In this document: in pieces, positions 1 to 6,347 of the stretch
Layout of the letters: the number at the start of each line of letters is the position of its first letter
How positions within the stretch are numbered: the first letter of the stretch is position 1
Assembly (NCBI GenBank): GCA_003447785.1
Contig: DLYJ01000205.1
Coordinates: 1 to 6,591 of the forward strand
Origin: Treponema sp.
GTDB lineage: Bacteria; Spirochaetota; Spirochaetia; Treponematales; Treponemataceae
Length of the DNA stretch: 6,591 bases
Direction: 5' to 3'
Notes under the pieces: generated by a model
What the model was told of the DNA's origin: nothing
What the model saw: only the letters and a program-made list of their open reading frames with translations
Database searches by the model: none
Translations under genes and position numbers: made by a program

Positions 1-3000
1 ACCTTTATTCTCTCCTGACAATGAACCGGTTGCATTTGTGCAGGCAGCAAGGTCTGCACTTAAAGGATCGCTGTTTCCAGGAGTTACGAGCCAGTAGAAA
101 ATCTGGTCTACGCCGCTTCCGCTTTCTGCATAGCATCCTTCGAATTTAAGTGTAGATTCCGCATACCAGTTAGCAGATGAGTGTTCTCTGTTTGCAACCT
201 TAAATGTATAGTCAGTTGAACTGATTGTCCATGATGACTTCCACAAAGGTTTTACTGTATCAATTACCGTCGAGTAAGTTGATGAAGAAGTTGTACGGCC
301 TGCAACATCGGTTACGCTTGCAGTAATTTCATAGCTTCCGTCGTTTGCAAGAGAAACCACTGCTGTTTTTGAATATGTATCGCCTGAAACTGTAATTGTA
401 ATTCCGGCATTTGCATCTGTTGCAGTGTAAGTCTGGCCGTCTTTCTTTACAGTTACAGTAAATGTAGAAATTCCATGAGTATCAGAACATTCAAATGTCA
501 TTGCCTGAGGAACTGTCGTGTAGTAGGCGCTTACTTCGGCAGGGCTTGTGAGGCTTACTGCAGGAGCGCCAAAGTCCAATTTAATTCCGCTGAATGACTG
601 AATTTGTGTCTTGTTTCCTGAGTTGTCTTCTGCGTAGAATGCAAGGTACTTTCCGACACCTTCGGTTACAGTAAGGTCGTAGCTCCAGTTTGTTGAACCG
701 CTGTCGCTTTCTGTTGCACCGTCGATAAGTTTCCAGCCTGTTGCCGCGTCACCTGTTACTGCTGTTGCGGTGGTTGCTGATGAGAGCGTTGTGTAATAAA
801 GGTGTGCGGTACCACTGCAGTCATTGCCTTTATAGTCGTTCCAGGTTCCGCTCAATGAGTATGTATAAACGCCTGCATTTTCTGAAATGTAAGCGTTGCT
901 TTCCGTGATACTTGCATCGGATGCAAGACGGTTTGCCGCAGAAACTGTATTCAGGGCATTTTTGATTACAAGGTCCGGAGCCGTTGTATCAACTACAACA
1001 GTTATATTCTGAGAAGTTGTATAGCCTGCCTTGTCTGTTACAGTTAGTTTGTATACCCACTTACCGTCTTTTGAACTGTCACTTGCAGTAATCGGAGTAA
1101 AGCTTACAGATGCACCGCCTGCTGACGGAGTTGCCGTAACAGAAGGAGCCGCATCACTTAAACCTGTCGGACGGCTTACCATTGTAAGACTTGCAGAATC
1201 AAAAGAAGTGTCACTAATACTTGCATTGATAGCGTTTGCTGTTCCATTGATATGATAAGTCGGATTAAGCCCTGAAATAACCGGAGCGGCACTGTCTGCA
1301 AAGATAGTGATTGTGTTTGCAGAAACATCAGTTGCGTTTCCGTAAGAGTCTACGGCTACAGCATAAACTTTGAGGTTTACGTCATTTTCCGCAAAAGAAG
1401 AAAGAGCACATGTCCATGTACCGCTTGTTGTAACGTCGGCAGTTGCCCAGCCTTCTGTTGTTGTCCACGCGTCAACCTTCGTTACATCTTCCGGAACTGA
1501 CGGAGCATTACTTCCGGTTACGGCTTTAATGTAAACATTTTTTACGCCGGCAGGAGTATCGCTTACTGTACCTTCAATTGTACAGCCGCTTTCTGCCTTA
1601 AAGTAGTATACACCGCCGTTGATTGTATTGTTTTTAACACCGGTTACGCTCAATACAGGCGCTTCAGTATCGATTGCAACGGCAATTACGCTGGAAATAG
1701 AAGCCTGCAATGCGTCATTTGCGTGAATATAGAATTTGTGGGTTCCTGTTGTAAGGTTTGCAGGCGGTACAACAAGTGTATAAACATTGTTTGTTCCGCT
1801 TGTTACCTTTGCAATTGCGCCTGCCGGATCAGTTGTGTTTGTCGCACTTTCATCAATCCATACATTGCGTACACCACTACCTGTATCAGTTACAGTTACA
1901 TCAATTGAAAGTCCGTTTGTAAGTGCTGTATCCCCTGCCTTAATCACGGCCTGTACAACCGGCTGTGTAATTACTGGAGGTTCTGAGTCAACCTGAACGT
2001 AGCGTACGGCATCCAGGGAAGAGTTTCCTGCCTTATCCTTGGAAACAACGGTAATTGTGTTTACGCCCTGTCCAAGAACGAGAGAGCCTGTATATTTGTA
2101 GTATCCGTTATAGGCACTGCTAGGATTGTCAACGATGTCCCCTGCAGTCAGTGAAGTTTCTGCAGATACGGTCTCGCCGTTTGAATTTGTGTATTCAACC
2201 CTTGCAGTTACCGAAGCAAGTCCACTTGCGTTTCCTGCTGAATCAGGATCTTTTGCATAAACATTGATTGAAGAAGATGATGATGTAACCCACGATGAGT
2301 CTTCTGACTGATTTATTGAACCAAAGTCAGGCTCTGCAAGAGGCTTAATCTTATCTACATTATATTTAATTGTGTATGTTGCAGACTGGTTATATTTATC
2401 AGTTGCGGTGTATTTTGCTTCATATGAACCACTTTCGGTCGGAATTGTAACGCTGTCAGAAAGTGCAACGCTTAACCTGTCGCTTGTTGCGGCCGTTGCG
2501 TAGTTTGCACTTGTTCCGGCGCCTTCTGCACGGATAGTAATTTTACCGCTTGCGTCTTTTACGTTTCCTGTAACAGTGATTGCCGAGTTGTAATAACCGC
2601 CGTCAGTCGGGCTGACGGAACTGAATGTTGGAGCACCGTCATCAAGGGCTACGGCAAAGGTTGTGATTTTTTTACCGTAGGATTCGCCGTCGGTGTAGAT
2701 TTTATCGATAGCTGTAATACAAATTTCGTATTCACCGTAAGTGTCAGGGAGTGGCGATGTTAATGAGGTGGTCGATGCTGTATAGCGCGATGTTAATTCA
2801 GTGTAAGCATCGTCTGAACCCAATGTTCTGTAGCCCACAGTAACGGTGCTGATTCCATCGTCGTCAGTGATTGTAGCGCTTAAAGAGTTTCCAAGGTTAA
2901 AAATGTTTGTATTTCCGGAACTCTGATCTTGAACCGCATTCTGGATATCACCAGCAGTTTTAATTGAACTGTCTGCATTGCCCAGAATTACAATCGGGTT

Positions 3001-5196
3001 GTCAGAATCCTGACAGATTGTGTAATAACCGTTTGATTCATCATTTCCCTCAAGAACAGACGACATTGCCTTATCGCCAGAGTTGTTTCCGTCATAAGTA
3101 GTTGATAAAAGGTCATCTACGCTTGCAAGAGCCTTGTCCCGGGCCGTTACAATAACATCAACCTTTGACAAATCATTCAGGGTAGTTGTATCAAGGTTGA
3201 ATTTGAATGAAGTTGTATTTGTAGGAAGTGAAATTCCTGTCAAACCGTCTACAGGTTCACCATTCTGGTATACAGTATAGCTGAGGTTGTAGAGGTTAGT
3301 TTCCACTACGTTACCGGCGATTGTAATCTGACCGTTAACATAAGTATTTTCGGATTTGTCATAAAGTGAACCGCTTACGCTCGGGCTCACAGTATTGATT
3401 TCTACAACAGGAGCCGCAGCGTCCACATTGATTGTTCTTGTTTCTGTTACAGTGTTTCCCACAGTGTCAGTTGCAACAATTGTGGCCGCATAGGAATAAA
3501 GTTTTCCGCTGTCCTGCAGAACTTCAAAGTTTTCGTAGCCGGTACCGTCCGTAAAGTTGAATGTATATTTATTGTGAACATCATCGTTTTCGTCAGTTTC
3601 CTGAACGATTGAGATTGTGTTCGAAGTTGAATTCATATCGTAGCTGCCGGTAAAGGTTCCCAGAGGGGTTCCACTTTCAAGGTCTGTAACGGCAACCGAA
3701 ATTTCAAGAGTTTCAAGATCTACGTCTGTAGTATCAGCATAACCGATAAACTTAACTGCCGCAGAATTTGCAAATACGGTCTGTGCAAGACCCGGTTTTG
3801 TAATAGTTACAACAGGTGGAGTTCCGGAAAGGGCTCCCTTAAAGCCGAATACGCCGTCACTTCTAAATTCGTTGCCGTCCATATCCTGGCCCGAAAGACC
3901 GATTACGTAGTAATAGTCAGCCGAAAGTTCAGGAAGGGCAATAGTCCAGTTGTATGACTCTACGGAAGACTCAGTTGAATCAGCATTTGACGCTACAAGG
4001 ATGGCATCCGGATCTTCAGCCGGATTTAAAATAAAGCTTTCATAATCAGAAGCAGAAGGAATTACCTTTGTAAACTTCCTGATATATGCCTTCAGAGTGC
4101 CCGGAAGGAATGTTGTCTGGTCAAGGCCTGCCTTGCAGACGATTGTTGCCTTTGAACCACTTGTTGCAGTCGGAGCGGTGCTCAAAACCATTCCGGCAAC
4201 AGTATAAGAAGGATTAACTTCAGGGTTCAGGGAGAAGCACAGATATTCGTCTTTTGTATCAACAAATTTTTCTGACAGAAGGGTTCTTACCTGAGCAAGC
4301 TGCTCTCTTGTGAGGTTTCCGTTTCCCATAGCAACTGCACGGGCAGAAGTATCATCGCTTGCCGCATAATTTCCGTTGAGAATTGACATCAGGTCAGATG
4401 CAGAAAGTCCGTAACTGTTTGAACTCAGGAGGCTGTTGTAAATATCGTCGTTCAAAAAGAAAGCAGAAGTTCTGTTGCCTGCAGAAGTATTTGAGTCTGT
4501 GTAATTTGATGTATAAACAGGTTCCGTGTATGTGTGGGTTCCGTCTTCAAGATAAACAGTACAGTAAAAGTTTACGGTTCCTGAACTTTGTCCGTAAATG
4601 GATTCGTATCTGCCGTTTGAAGCATTCATGCGGAGGACTGTGACATTTGTACCTCCGGCAGTAGATATGTTTTGAATTGTATACGGAGTTGTATCTGTAC
4701 TTGCAAGAACGTTCTTTTCGCTGTCATAAATTGTTACGGCCATTGAAGAAATTGTGTGTTCGTCGGCAATTGTACCGGCAACAGAGAATGATGAACCGTA
4801 AGCCTTTGGAGTTGTTGTACTTCCAGGACCTGTCAGAATGAATACAGGAGCGGTGTTATCGATTTCAAACTGTCGCGAAGAAGAGTCAGATGAGTGACCT
4901 GCGTTATCGTAGGCAACAACACTGAGTTCGTATTTTCCGTCAGGAAGCTGCCAGCCGTTATAATAAGAGGCATTTGTATCGTCAAAATCGTTAACGCGTA
5001 CGGACCAGGTCTTTTTATCCTCGCCGAGAGCAACTGTATTTGCGGTAAAAGTTTCTTTAGTAGTTGTATTTTTAATGGTAAGTTTTACTGATTCAACATA
5101 CTTATCATCACTACAGGTTCCGGCAAACACAAAGGTTCCACGGATCTGAGCGGCCGATGGCGGATAGGTAATGGAAAGTGTAGGACTTTCAGTATC
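1..5196 (-). repeat. Array of about twelve diverged Ig-like domains
   Basis: Domain joints recognised by an Asp-x-x-x-Pro-hydrophobic linker occur near residues 38 (DTESPT), 150 (DNTAPV), 495 (GTPPVV), 629 (DAAAPV), 889 (DDGAPT), 985 (DKIKPL), 1107 (DSEPPV), 1213 (DTEAPV), 1338 (DSAAPV), 1440 (DTTAPD), 1578 (DFGAPA) and 1683 (DTVKPL). A weaker joint may lie near 769 (DNPIVI). A second recurrent signature, an Asp-x-x-Gly-Val/Ile-x-x-Val strand, appears near residues 815-822, 1141-1149, 1250-1258, 1609-1615 and 1730-1737. The copies are related in pattern only. No long identical DNA stretches were noticed, so the array looks old rather than recently amplified. The modules resemble bacterial Ig-like (Big) families, but the exact Pfam class cannot be fixed by eye. 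Confidence 0.85.
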
Positions 5197-5307
5197 AACG
5201 GATTCTCCCAAACCAACATTTTCTTTACATGCAGTAAAAAGAAAAGCAAAACTAAGAGAAATTCCACAAACAAAAGAGAAAATTAAACGTCGAGAGTTAA
5301 ATTTCAT
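1..5307 (-). CDS. Giant Ig-like repeat lipoprotein, N-terminal 1769 residues (3' end outside window)
   Basis: Reading frame translated codon by codon from ATG at 5307 to the left edge, with no in-frame stop. The start is fixed by GGAGG five bases upstream and by an immediate lipoprotein signal peptide: basic n-region (K2, R6, R7), hydrophobic core about residues 8-24, and box LFTAC with Cys27 as the predicted lipidated residue. From about residue 38 to the edge the protein is a chain of beta-rich, Thr/Ser/Val/Gly-rich Ig-like modules of roughly 100-140 residues. Linkers are of the DTxAPV type, preceded by strand motifs such as AYDNAG (residues 132-137), KDKAGN (1090-1095) and TDVAGR (1666-1671). 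By family knowledge such chains form stalks, adhesins or cell-surface scaffolds, and lipid attachment would hold the N-terminus in a membrane. No catalytic motif is visible. The gene stands apart from the upstream operon behind a 159-bp gap and may have its own promoter. Function, ligand and C-terminal domain are unknown. The reading frame is near certain and the adhesin/scaffold role is inference. Confidence 0.95.
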   Translation of the reverse strand, partial: MKFNSRRLIFSFVCGISLSFAFLFTACKENVGLGESVDTESPTLSITYPPSAAQIRGTFVFAGTCSDDKYVESVKLTIKNTTTKETFTANTVALGEDKKTWSVRVNDFDDTNASYYNGWQLPDGKYELSVVAYDNAGHSSDSSSRQFEIDNTAPVFILTGPGSTTTPKAYGSSFSVAGTIADEHTISSMAVTIYDSEKNVLASTDTTPYTIQNISTAGGTNVTVLRMNASNGRYESIYGQSSGTVNFYCTVYLEDGTHTYTEPVYTSNYTDSNTSAGNRTSAFFLNDDIYNSLLSSNSYGLSASDLMSILNGNYAASDDTSARAVAMGNGNLTREQLAQVRTLLSEKFVDTKDEYLCFSLNPEVNPSYTVAGMVLSTAPTATSGSKATIVCKAGLDQTTFLPGTLKAYIRKFTKVIPSASDYESFILNPAEDPDAILVASNADSTESSVESYNWTIALPELSADYYYVIGLSGQDMDGNEFRSDGVFGFKGALSGTPPVVTITKPGLAQTVFANSAAVKFIGYADTTDVDLETLEISVAVTDLESGTPLGTFTGSYDMNSTSNTISIVQETDENDDVHNKYTFNFTDGTGYENFEVLQDSGKLYSYAATIVATDTVGNTVTETRTINVDAAAPVVEINTVSPSVSGSLYDKSENTYVNGQITIAGNVVETNLYNLSYTVYQNGEPVDGLTGISLPTNTTSFKFNLDTTTLNDLSKVDVIVTARDKALASVDDLLSTTYDGNNSGDKAMSSVLEGNDESNGYYTICQDSDNPIVILGNADSSIKTAGDIQNAVQDQSSGNTNIFNLGNSLSATITDDDGISTVTVGYRTLGSDDAYTELTSRYTASTTSLTSPLPDTYGEYEICITAIDKIYTDGESYGKKITTFAVALDDGAPTFSSVSPTDGGYYNSAITVTGNVKDASGKITIRAEGAGTSANYATAATSDRLSVALSDSVTIPTESGSYEAKYTATDKYNQSATYTIKYNVDKIKPLAEPDFGSINQSEDSSWVTSSSSSINVYAKDPDSAGNASGLASVTARVEYTNSNGETVSAETSLTAGDIVDNPSSAYNGYYKYTGSLVLGQGVNTITVVSKDKAGNSSLDAVRYVQVDSEPPVITQPVVQAVIKAGDTALTNGLSIDVTVTDTGSGVRNVWIDESATNTTDPAGAIAKVTSGTNNVYTLVVPPANLTTGTHKFYIHANDALQASISSVIAVAIDTEAPVLSVTGVKNNTINGGVYYFKAESGCTIEGTVSDTPAGVKNVYIKAVTGSNAPSVPEDVTKVDAWTTTEGWATADVTTSGTWTCALSSFAENDVNLKVYAVAVDSYGNATDVSANTITIFADSAAPVISGLNPTYHINGTANAINASISDTSFDSASLTMVSRPTGLSDAAPSVTATPSAGGASVSFTPITASDSSKDGKWVYKLTVTDKAGYTTSQNITVVVDTTAPDLVIKNALNTVSAANRLASDASITESNAYISENAGVYTYSLSGTWNDYKGNDCSGTAHLYYTTLSSATTATAVTGDAATGWKLIDGATESDSGSTNWSYDLTVTEGVGKYLAFYAEDNSGNKTQIQSFSGIKLDFGAPAVSLTSPAEVSAYYTTVPQAMTFECSDTHGISTFTVTVKKDGQTYTATDANAGITITVSGDTYSKTAVVSLANDGSYEITASVTDVAGRTTSSSTYSTVIDTVKPLWKSSWTISSTDYTFKVANREHSSANWYAESTLKFEGCYAESGSGVDQIFYWLVTPGNSDPLSADLAACTNATGSLSGENKG
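4258..4506 (-). other. Helix-rich insertion within the Ig-like array (about residues 268-350)
   Basis: Between the Ig-like modules that begin at residue 150 and at 495, the pattern of alternating strands breaks. Residues about 282-312 (containing FFLNDDIYNSLL and SASDLMSILNGNY) and about 328-349 (GNGNLTREQLAQVRTLLSEKF) read as amphipathic helices. They are separated by a polar Ser/Asp/Ala stretch. The second part has some look of an EF-hand or dockerin-type turn (NGNLTxEQL), but the leading Asp ligands of a calcium loop are missing. The surrounding Ig-like strands resume at about residue 354. The stretch stays in frame and uses similar codons, so it reads as part of the protein and not as inserted foreign DNA. 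Boundaries are approximate. Confidence 0.5.
5230..5307 (-). other. Lipoprotein signal peptide (residues 1-26) of the Ig-repeat protein
   Basis: The first 26 residues carry positive charges at K2, R6 and R7, then a hydrophobic stretch rich in Phe, Ile, Leu and Ser, ending in LFTA just before Cys27 (codon 5227-5229). Phe at -3 departs from the strict enterobacterial lipobox but fits the looser spirochaetal pattern. After the cysteine the mature protein begins KENVGLGES, a short flexible tether before the first Ig-like module. Expected processing is diacylglyceryl transfer to Cys27 and cleavage by signal peptidase II. Which membrane leaflet it ends on cannot be told from sequence. Confidence 0.85.
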
Positions 5308-5312
5308 ACATA

Positions 5313-5317
5313 CCTCC
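5313..5317 (-). promoter_or_regulatory. Shine-Dalgarno of the Ig-repeat lipoprotein gene
   Basis: GGAGG lies five bases before the ATG at 5307. Another ATG starts at 5311, in a different frame and only one base from the GGAGG. That spacing is too tight for initiation, so the 5307 start is preferred. It also gives the signal peptide. Confidence 0.85.
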
Positions 5318-5333
5318 GTCTTTAAAAAAAGAC
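5318..5333 (-). promoter_or_regulatory. Small leader hairpin abutting the Shine-Dalgarno
   Basis: The minus strand reads GTCTTT-TTTT-AAAGAC, a perfect six-base inverted repeat with a four-base loop. Its 3' arm ends one base before GGAGG begins. The stem is AU-rich and therefore weak. It could modulate access to the ribosome binding site or simply be a by-product of the T-run. It is not a terminator for the upstream gene, because the T-run is inside the hairpin and no GC stem precedes it. Confidence 0.4.
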
Positions 5334-5336
5334 CTA

Positions 5337-5342
5337 ATTATG
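5337..5342 (-). promoter_or_regulatory. Candidate -10 box for the Ig-repeat lipoprotein gene
   Basis: CATAAT on the minus strand matches five of six bases of TATAAT and lies 30 bases before the start codon, which would leave a leader of roughly 20-25 bases. No good TTGACA-like element sits at 16-18 bases upstream. The nearest, TTGCCG, is only 12 bases away. Position makes it plausible, but the match alone is weak in such AT-rich DNA. Confidence 0.22.
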
Positions 5343-5401
5343 CAGTAAAATACCGGCAAAAAGACATTTCACTAGTGTCAGTATCGGCAGTTTCCCACCC
5401 T

Positions 5402-5412
5402 AAATTTACTCT
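5402..5412. repeat. Copy A of an 11-bp direct repeat (AAATTTACTCT on the plus strand)
   Basis: First of two identical 11-bp words spaced exactly 30 bp apart in the gap upstream of the large lipoprotein gene. It lies 95-105 bases before the start codon and could be a regulator half-site. The identity does not extend beyond the 11 bases on either side. Confidence 0.45.
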
Positions 5413-5431
5413 GCCATTCTCCTCTTGAACC

Positions 5432-5442
5432 AAATTTACTCT
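5432..5442. repeat. Copy B of the 11-bp direct repeat
   Basis: Second copy of AAATTTACTCT, 30 bp from the first (about three helical turns, so the same DNA face). It is 125-135 bases before the lipoprotein start and 25 bases beyond the pseudouridine synthase stop. Together the pair fits a dimer- or tandem-binding operator, though this is inference from spacing only. Confidence 0.45.
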
Positions 5443-5466
5443 ATTTTTATATAAATTTTCTGAATT

Positions 5467-6063
5467 TCAAAATAAAATATTGTTATATAACAAATTAACT
5501 TCATTCGCCGTCAGATTACGGTACTGACCGGGAGCAAGAGAGGTGTCGAGTTCAAGACTGCCGAAAGAGACTCTTTTTAAGGCAAGAACCTCGTTTCCCA
5601 GTGCGCGGAAAATCCGCTTAACTTCATGGAACTTGCCTTCAGTTACGCTGATTTTGCAGTTTGTTGAATCAATCCATTGGATTTCGGCGGGATTTGCCTG
5701 CTGGACCGGGGCTTTTTTTTCTGCGGGCAGGGAAAGTCCTTGCGAGGCGAGAAATATGTATTCATTTTGAGCATCAGTTGAGACGCAGTTTTTGAGGCTT
5801 ACAAGATATGTTTTTTTAATTCCGTTGACGGGACGGCTTAAAAAGTCAGAAAACTTTCCGTCATTTGTCAAAAGCAGAAGGCCTTCCGTGTCCGCGTCCA
5901 GGCGACCCACAGTGTGCAGTTTAACACCGTCCAGATTCAGCACATCGGGAGGAAAAGCCTCGTAAACGGTGTGCCGCCTGTCGCTCACAGTTGAACACAC
6001 CGTTCCACAGGCCTTATTCATCATAAAGTAAAAATACTTTGAGGGTACTTTTTTATGACGCAT
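5467..6063 (-). CDS. RsuA-family rRNA pseudouridine synthase lacking the S4 domain
   Basis: A 198-residue enzyme expected to isomerise one uridine in ribosomal RNA to pseudouridine, in the cytoplasm. The signature GRLDADTEGLLLLTNDG spans residues 53-69, with D56 as the expected catalytic aspartate. Other family marks are the N-terminal strand YFMMNKACGTVCS (11-24), KKTYLV (83-88), the motif EGKFHEVKRIFRALGNEV (142-159) and the closing LAPGQYRNLT (176-185), which resembles RsuA. Most RsuA-like enzymes are about 230-240 residues with an N-terminal S4 RNA-binding domain. Here the catalytic domain starts almost at residue 10, and an in-frame stop at 6076-6078 rules out a longer start. The start codon overlaps the upstream stop by one base (TGATG). 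Only a weak AAGG (6074-6077) lies ahead, so translation probably relies on coupling. The target could be 16S U516 (RsuA) or a 23S site (RluB/E/F type). The family is sure, the target is not. Confidence 0.93.
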   Translation of the reverse strand: MRHKKVPSKYFYFMMNKACGTVCSTVSDRRHTVYEAFPPDVLNLDGVKLHTVGRLDADTEGLLLLTNDGKFSDFLSRPVNGIKKTYLVSLKNCVSTDAQNEYIFLASQGLSLPAEKKAPVQQANPAEIQWIDSTNCKISVTEGKFHEVKRIFRALGNEVLALKRVSFGSLELDTSLAPGQYRNLTANEVNLLYNNILF

Positions 6064-6347
6064 CAGTCTTCTGCCTTAACGACAAACAGTTTGACGCCTT
6101 CGTTTACAAATTTTGATTTGAGGGAGGCAACAATGTTTTTGACCACAGGTAAAAATTCATCCTGAACATAGGTGATAAGGACAAAGTTTGTTTCAGGCCA
6201 TGTTGAAGAACCCATTTTGTAGGAATTTTTACCCCGTCCCACAGCCATCGGAATAATCGTGTAAAGGCAGCCTTGGATATGCTCTTCAAGGAGAGTGACA
6301 AGTTCGTCCTGAACTGACTGATTGGCAATAACTTCGCAGCGGTACAT
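6063..6347 (-). CDS. PII-like PG0541-family transporter-associated protein
   Basis: A 94-residue cytoplasmic protein with no signal peptide or membrane segment. Its layout fits a ferredoxin-like PII fold: strand YRCEVIA (2-8), helix about 11-24, strand YTIIPMAV (29-36), a glycine-rich loop GRGKNSYKMGSSTWPETN (37-54) standing where PII proteins have their T-loop, strand FVLITYV (55-61), helix about 62-79, and last strand VKLFVVKA (85-92). The WPE-x-NF motif after the loop is what I associate with the PG0541 family, small proteins encoded next to RND-type pumps. Here it follows the permease gene with a one-base TAATG overlap and a strong GGAGG seven bases upstream. The link to the pump is therefore context plus family knowledge. 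The ligand and effect on the transporter are unknown, and a regulatory or sensory role is inference from the PII-like fold. Confidence 0.82.
   Translation of the reverse strand: MYRCEVIANQSVQDELVTLLEEHIQGCLYTIIPMAVGRGKNSYKMGSSTWPETNFVLITYVQDEFLPVVKNIVASLKSKFVNEGVKLFVVKAED

Noticed and set aside
1031..1255. Plus-strand open frame antisense to the Ig-repeat gene (74 codons)
   Set aside because: It lies wholly opposite a long coding frame, has no ribosome binding site or recognisable motif, and its composition mirrors the Thr/Ser/Val codons of the opposite strand. The other plus-strand frames at 1723-1996, 4383-4643 and 4894-5091 are rejected for the same reason.
5370..5377. Palindrome CACTAGTG in the intergenic gap
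   Set aside because: Eight bases with no extension or second copy, not enough to call an operator.
5386..5415. GGCAG...CTGCC inverted repeat as a possible terminator after the pseudouridine synthase gene
   Set aside because: The stem is only five base pairs around a 20-base loop with no following T-run, so it does not look like an intrinsic terminator.
5171..5428. Plus-strand open frame spanning the start of the lipoprotein gene and the intergenic gap
   Set aside because: It is antisense to the signal peptide and leader, with no domain-like pattern. It is explained as a shadow of the minus-strand gene plus AT-rich spacer.
5481..5492. Perfect 12-bp palindrome TGTTATATAACA
   Set aside because: It lies within the last codons of the pseudouridine synthase gene, is purely AT-rich apart from the end bases, and has no second copy. 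It is a likely chance match.
6104..6328. Second minus-strand frame inside the PII-like gene
   Set aside because: It overlaps the PII-like gene in another frame. Only the 6063-6347 frame has a ribosome binding site, stop/start coupling and family motifs.
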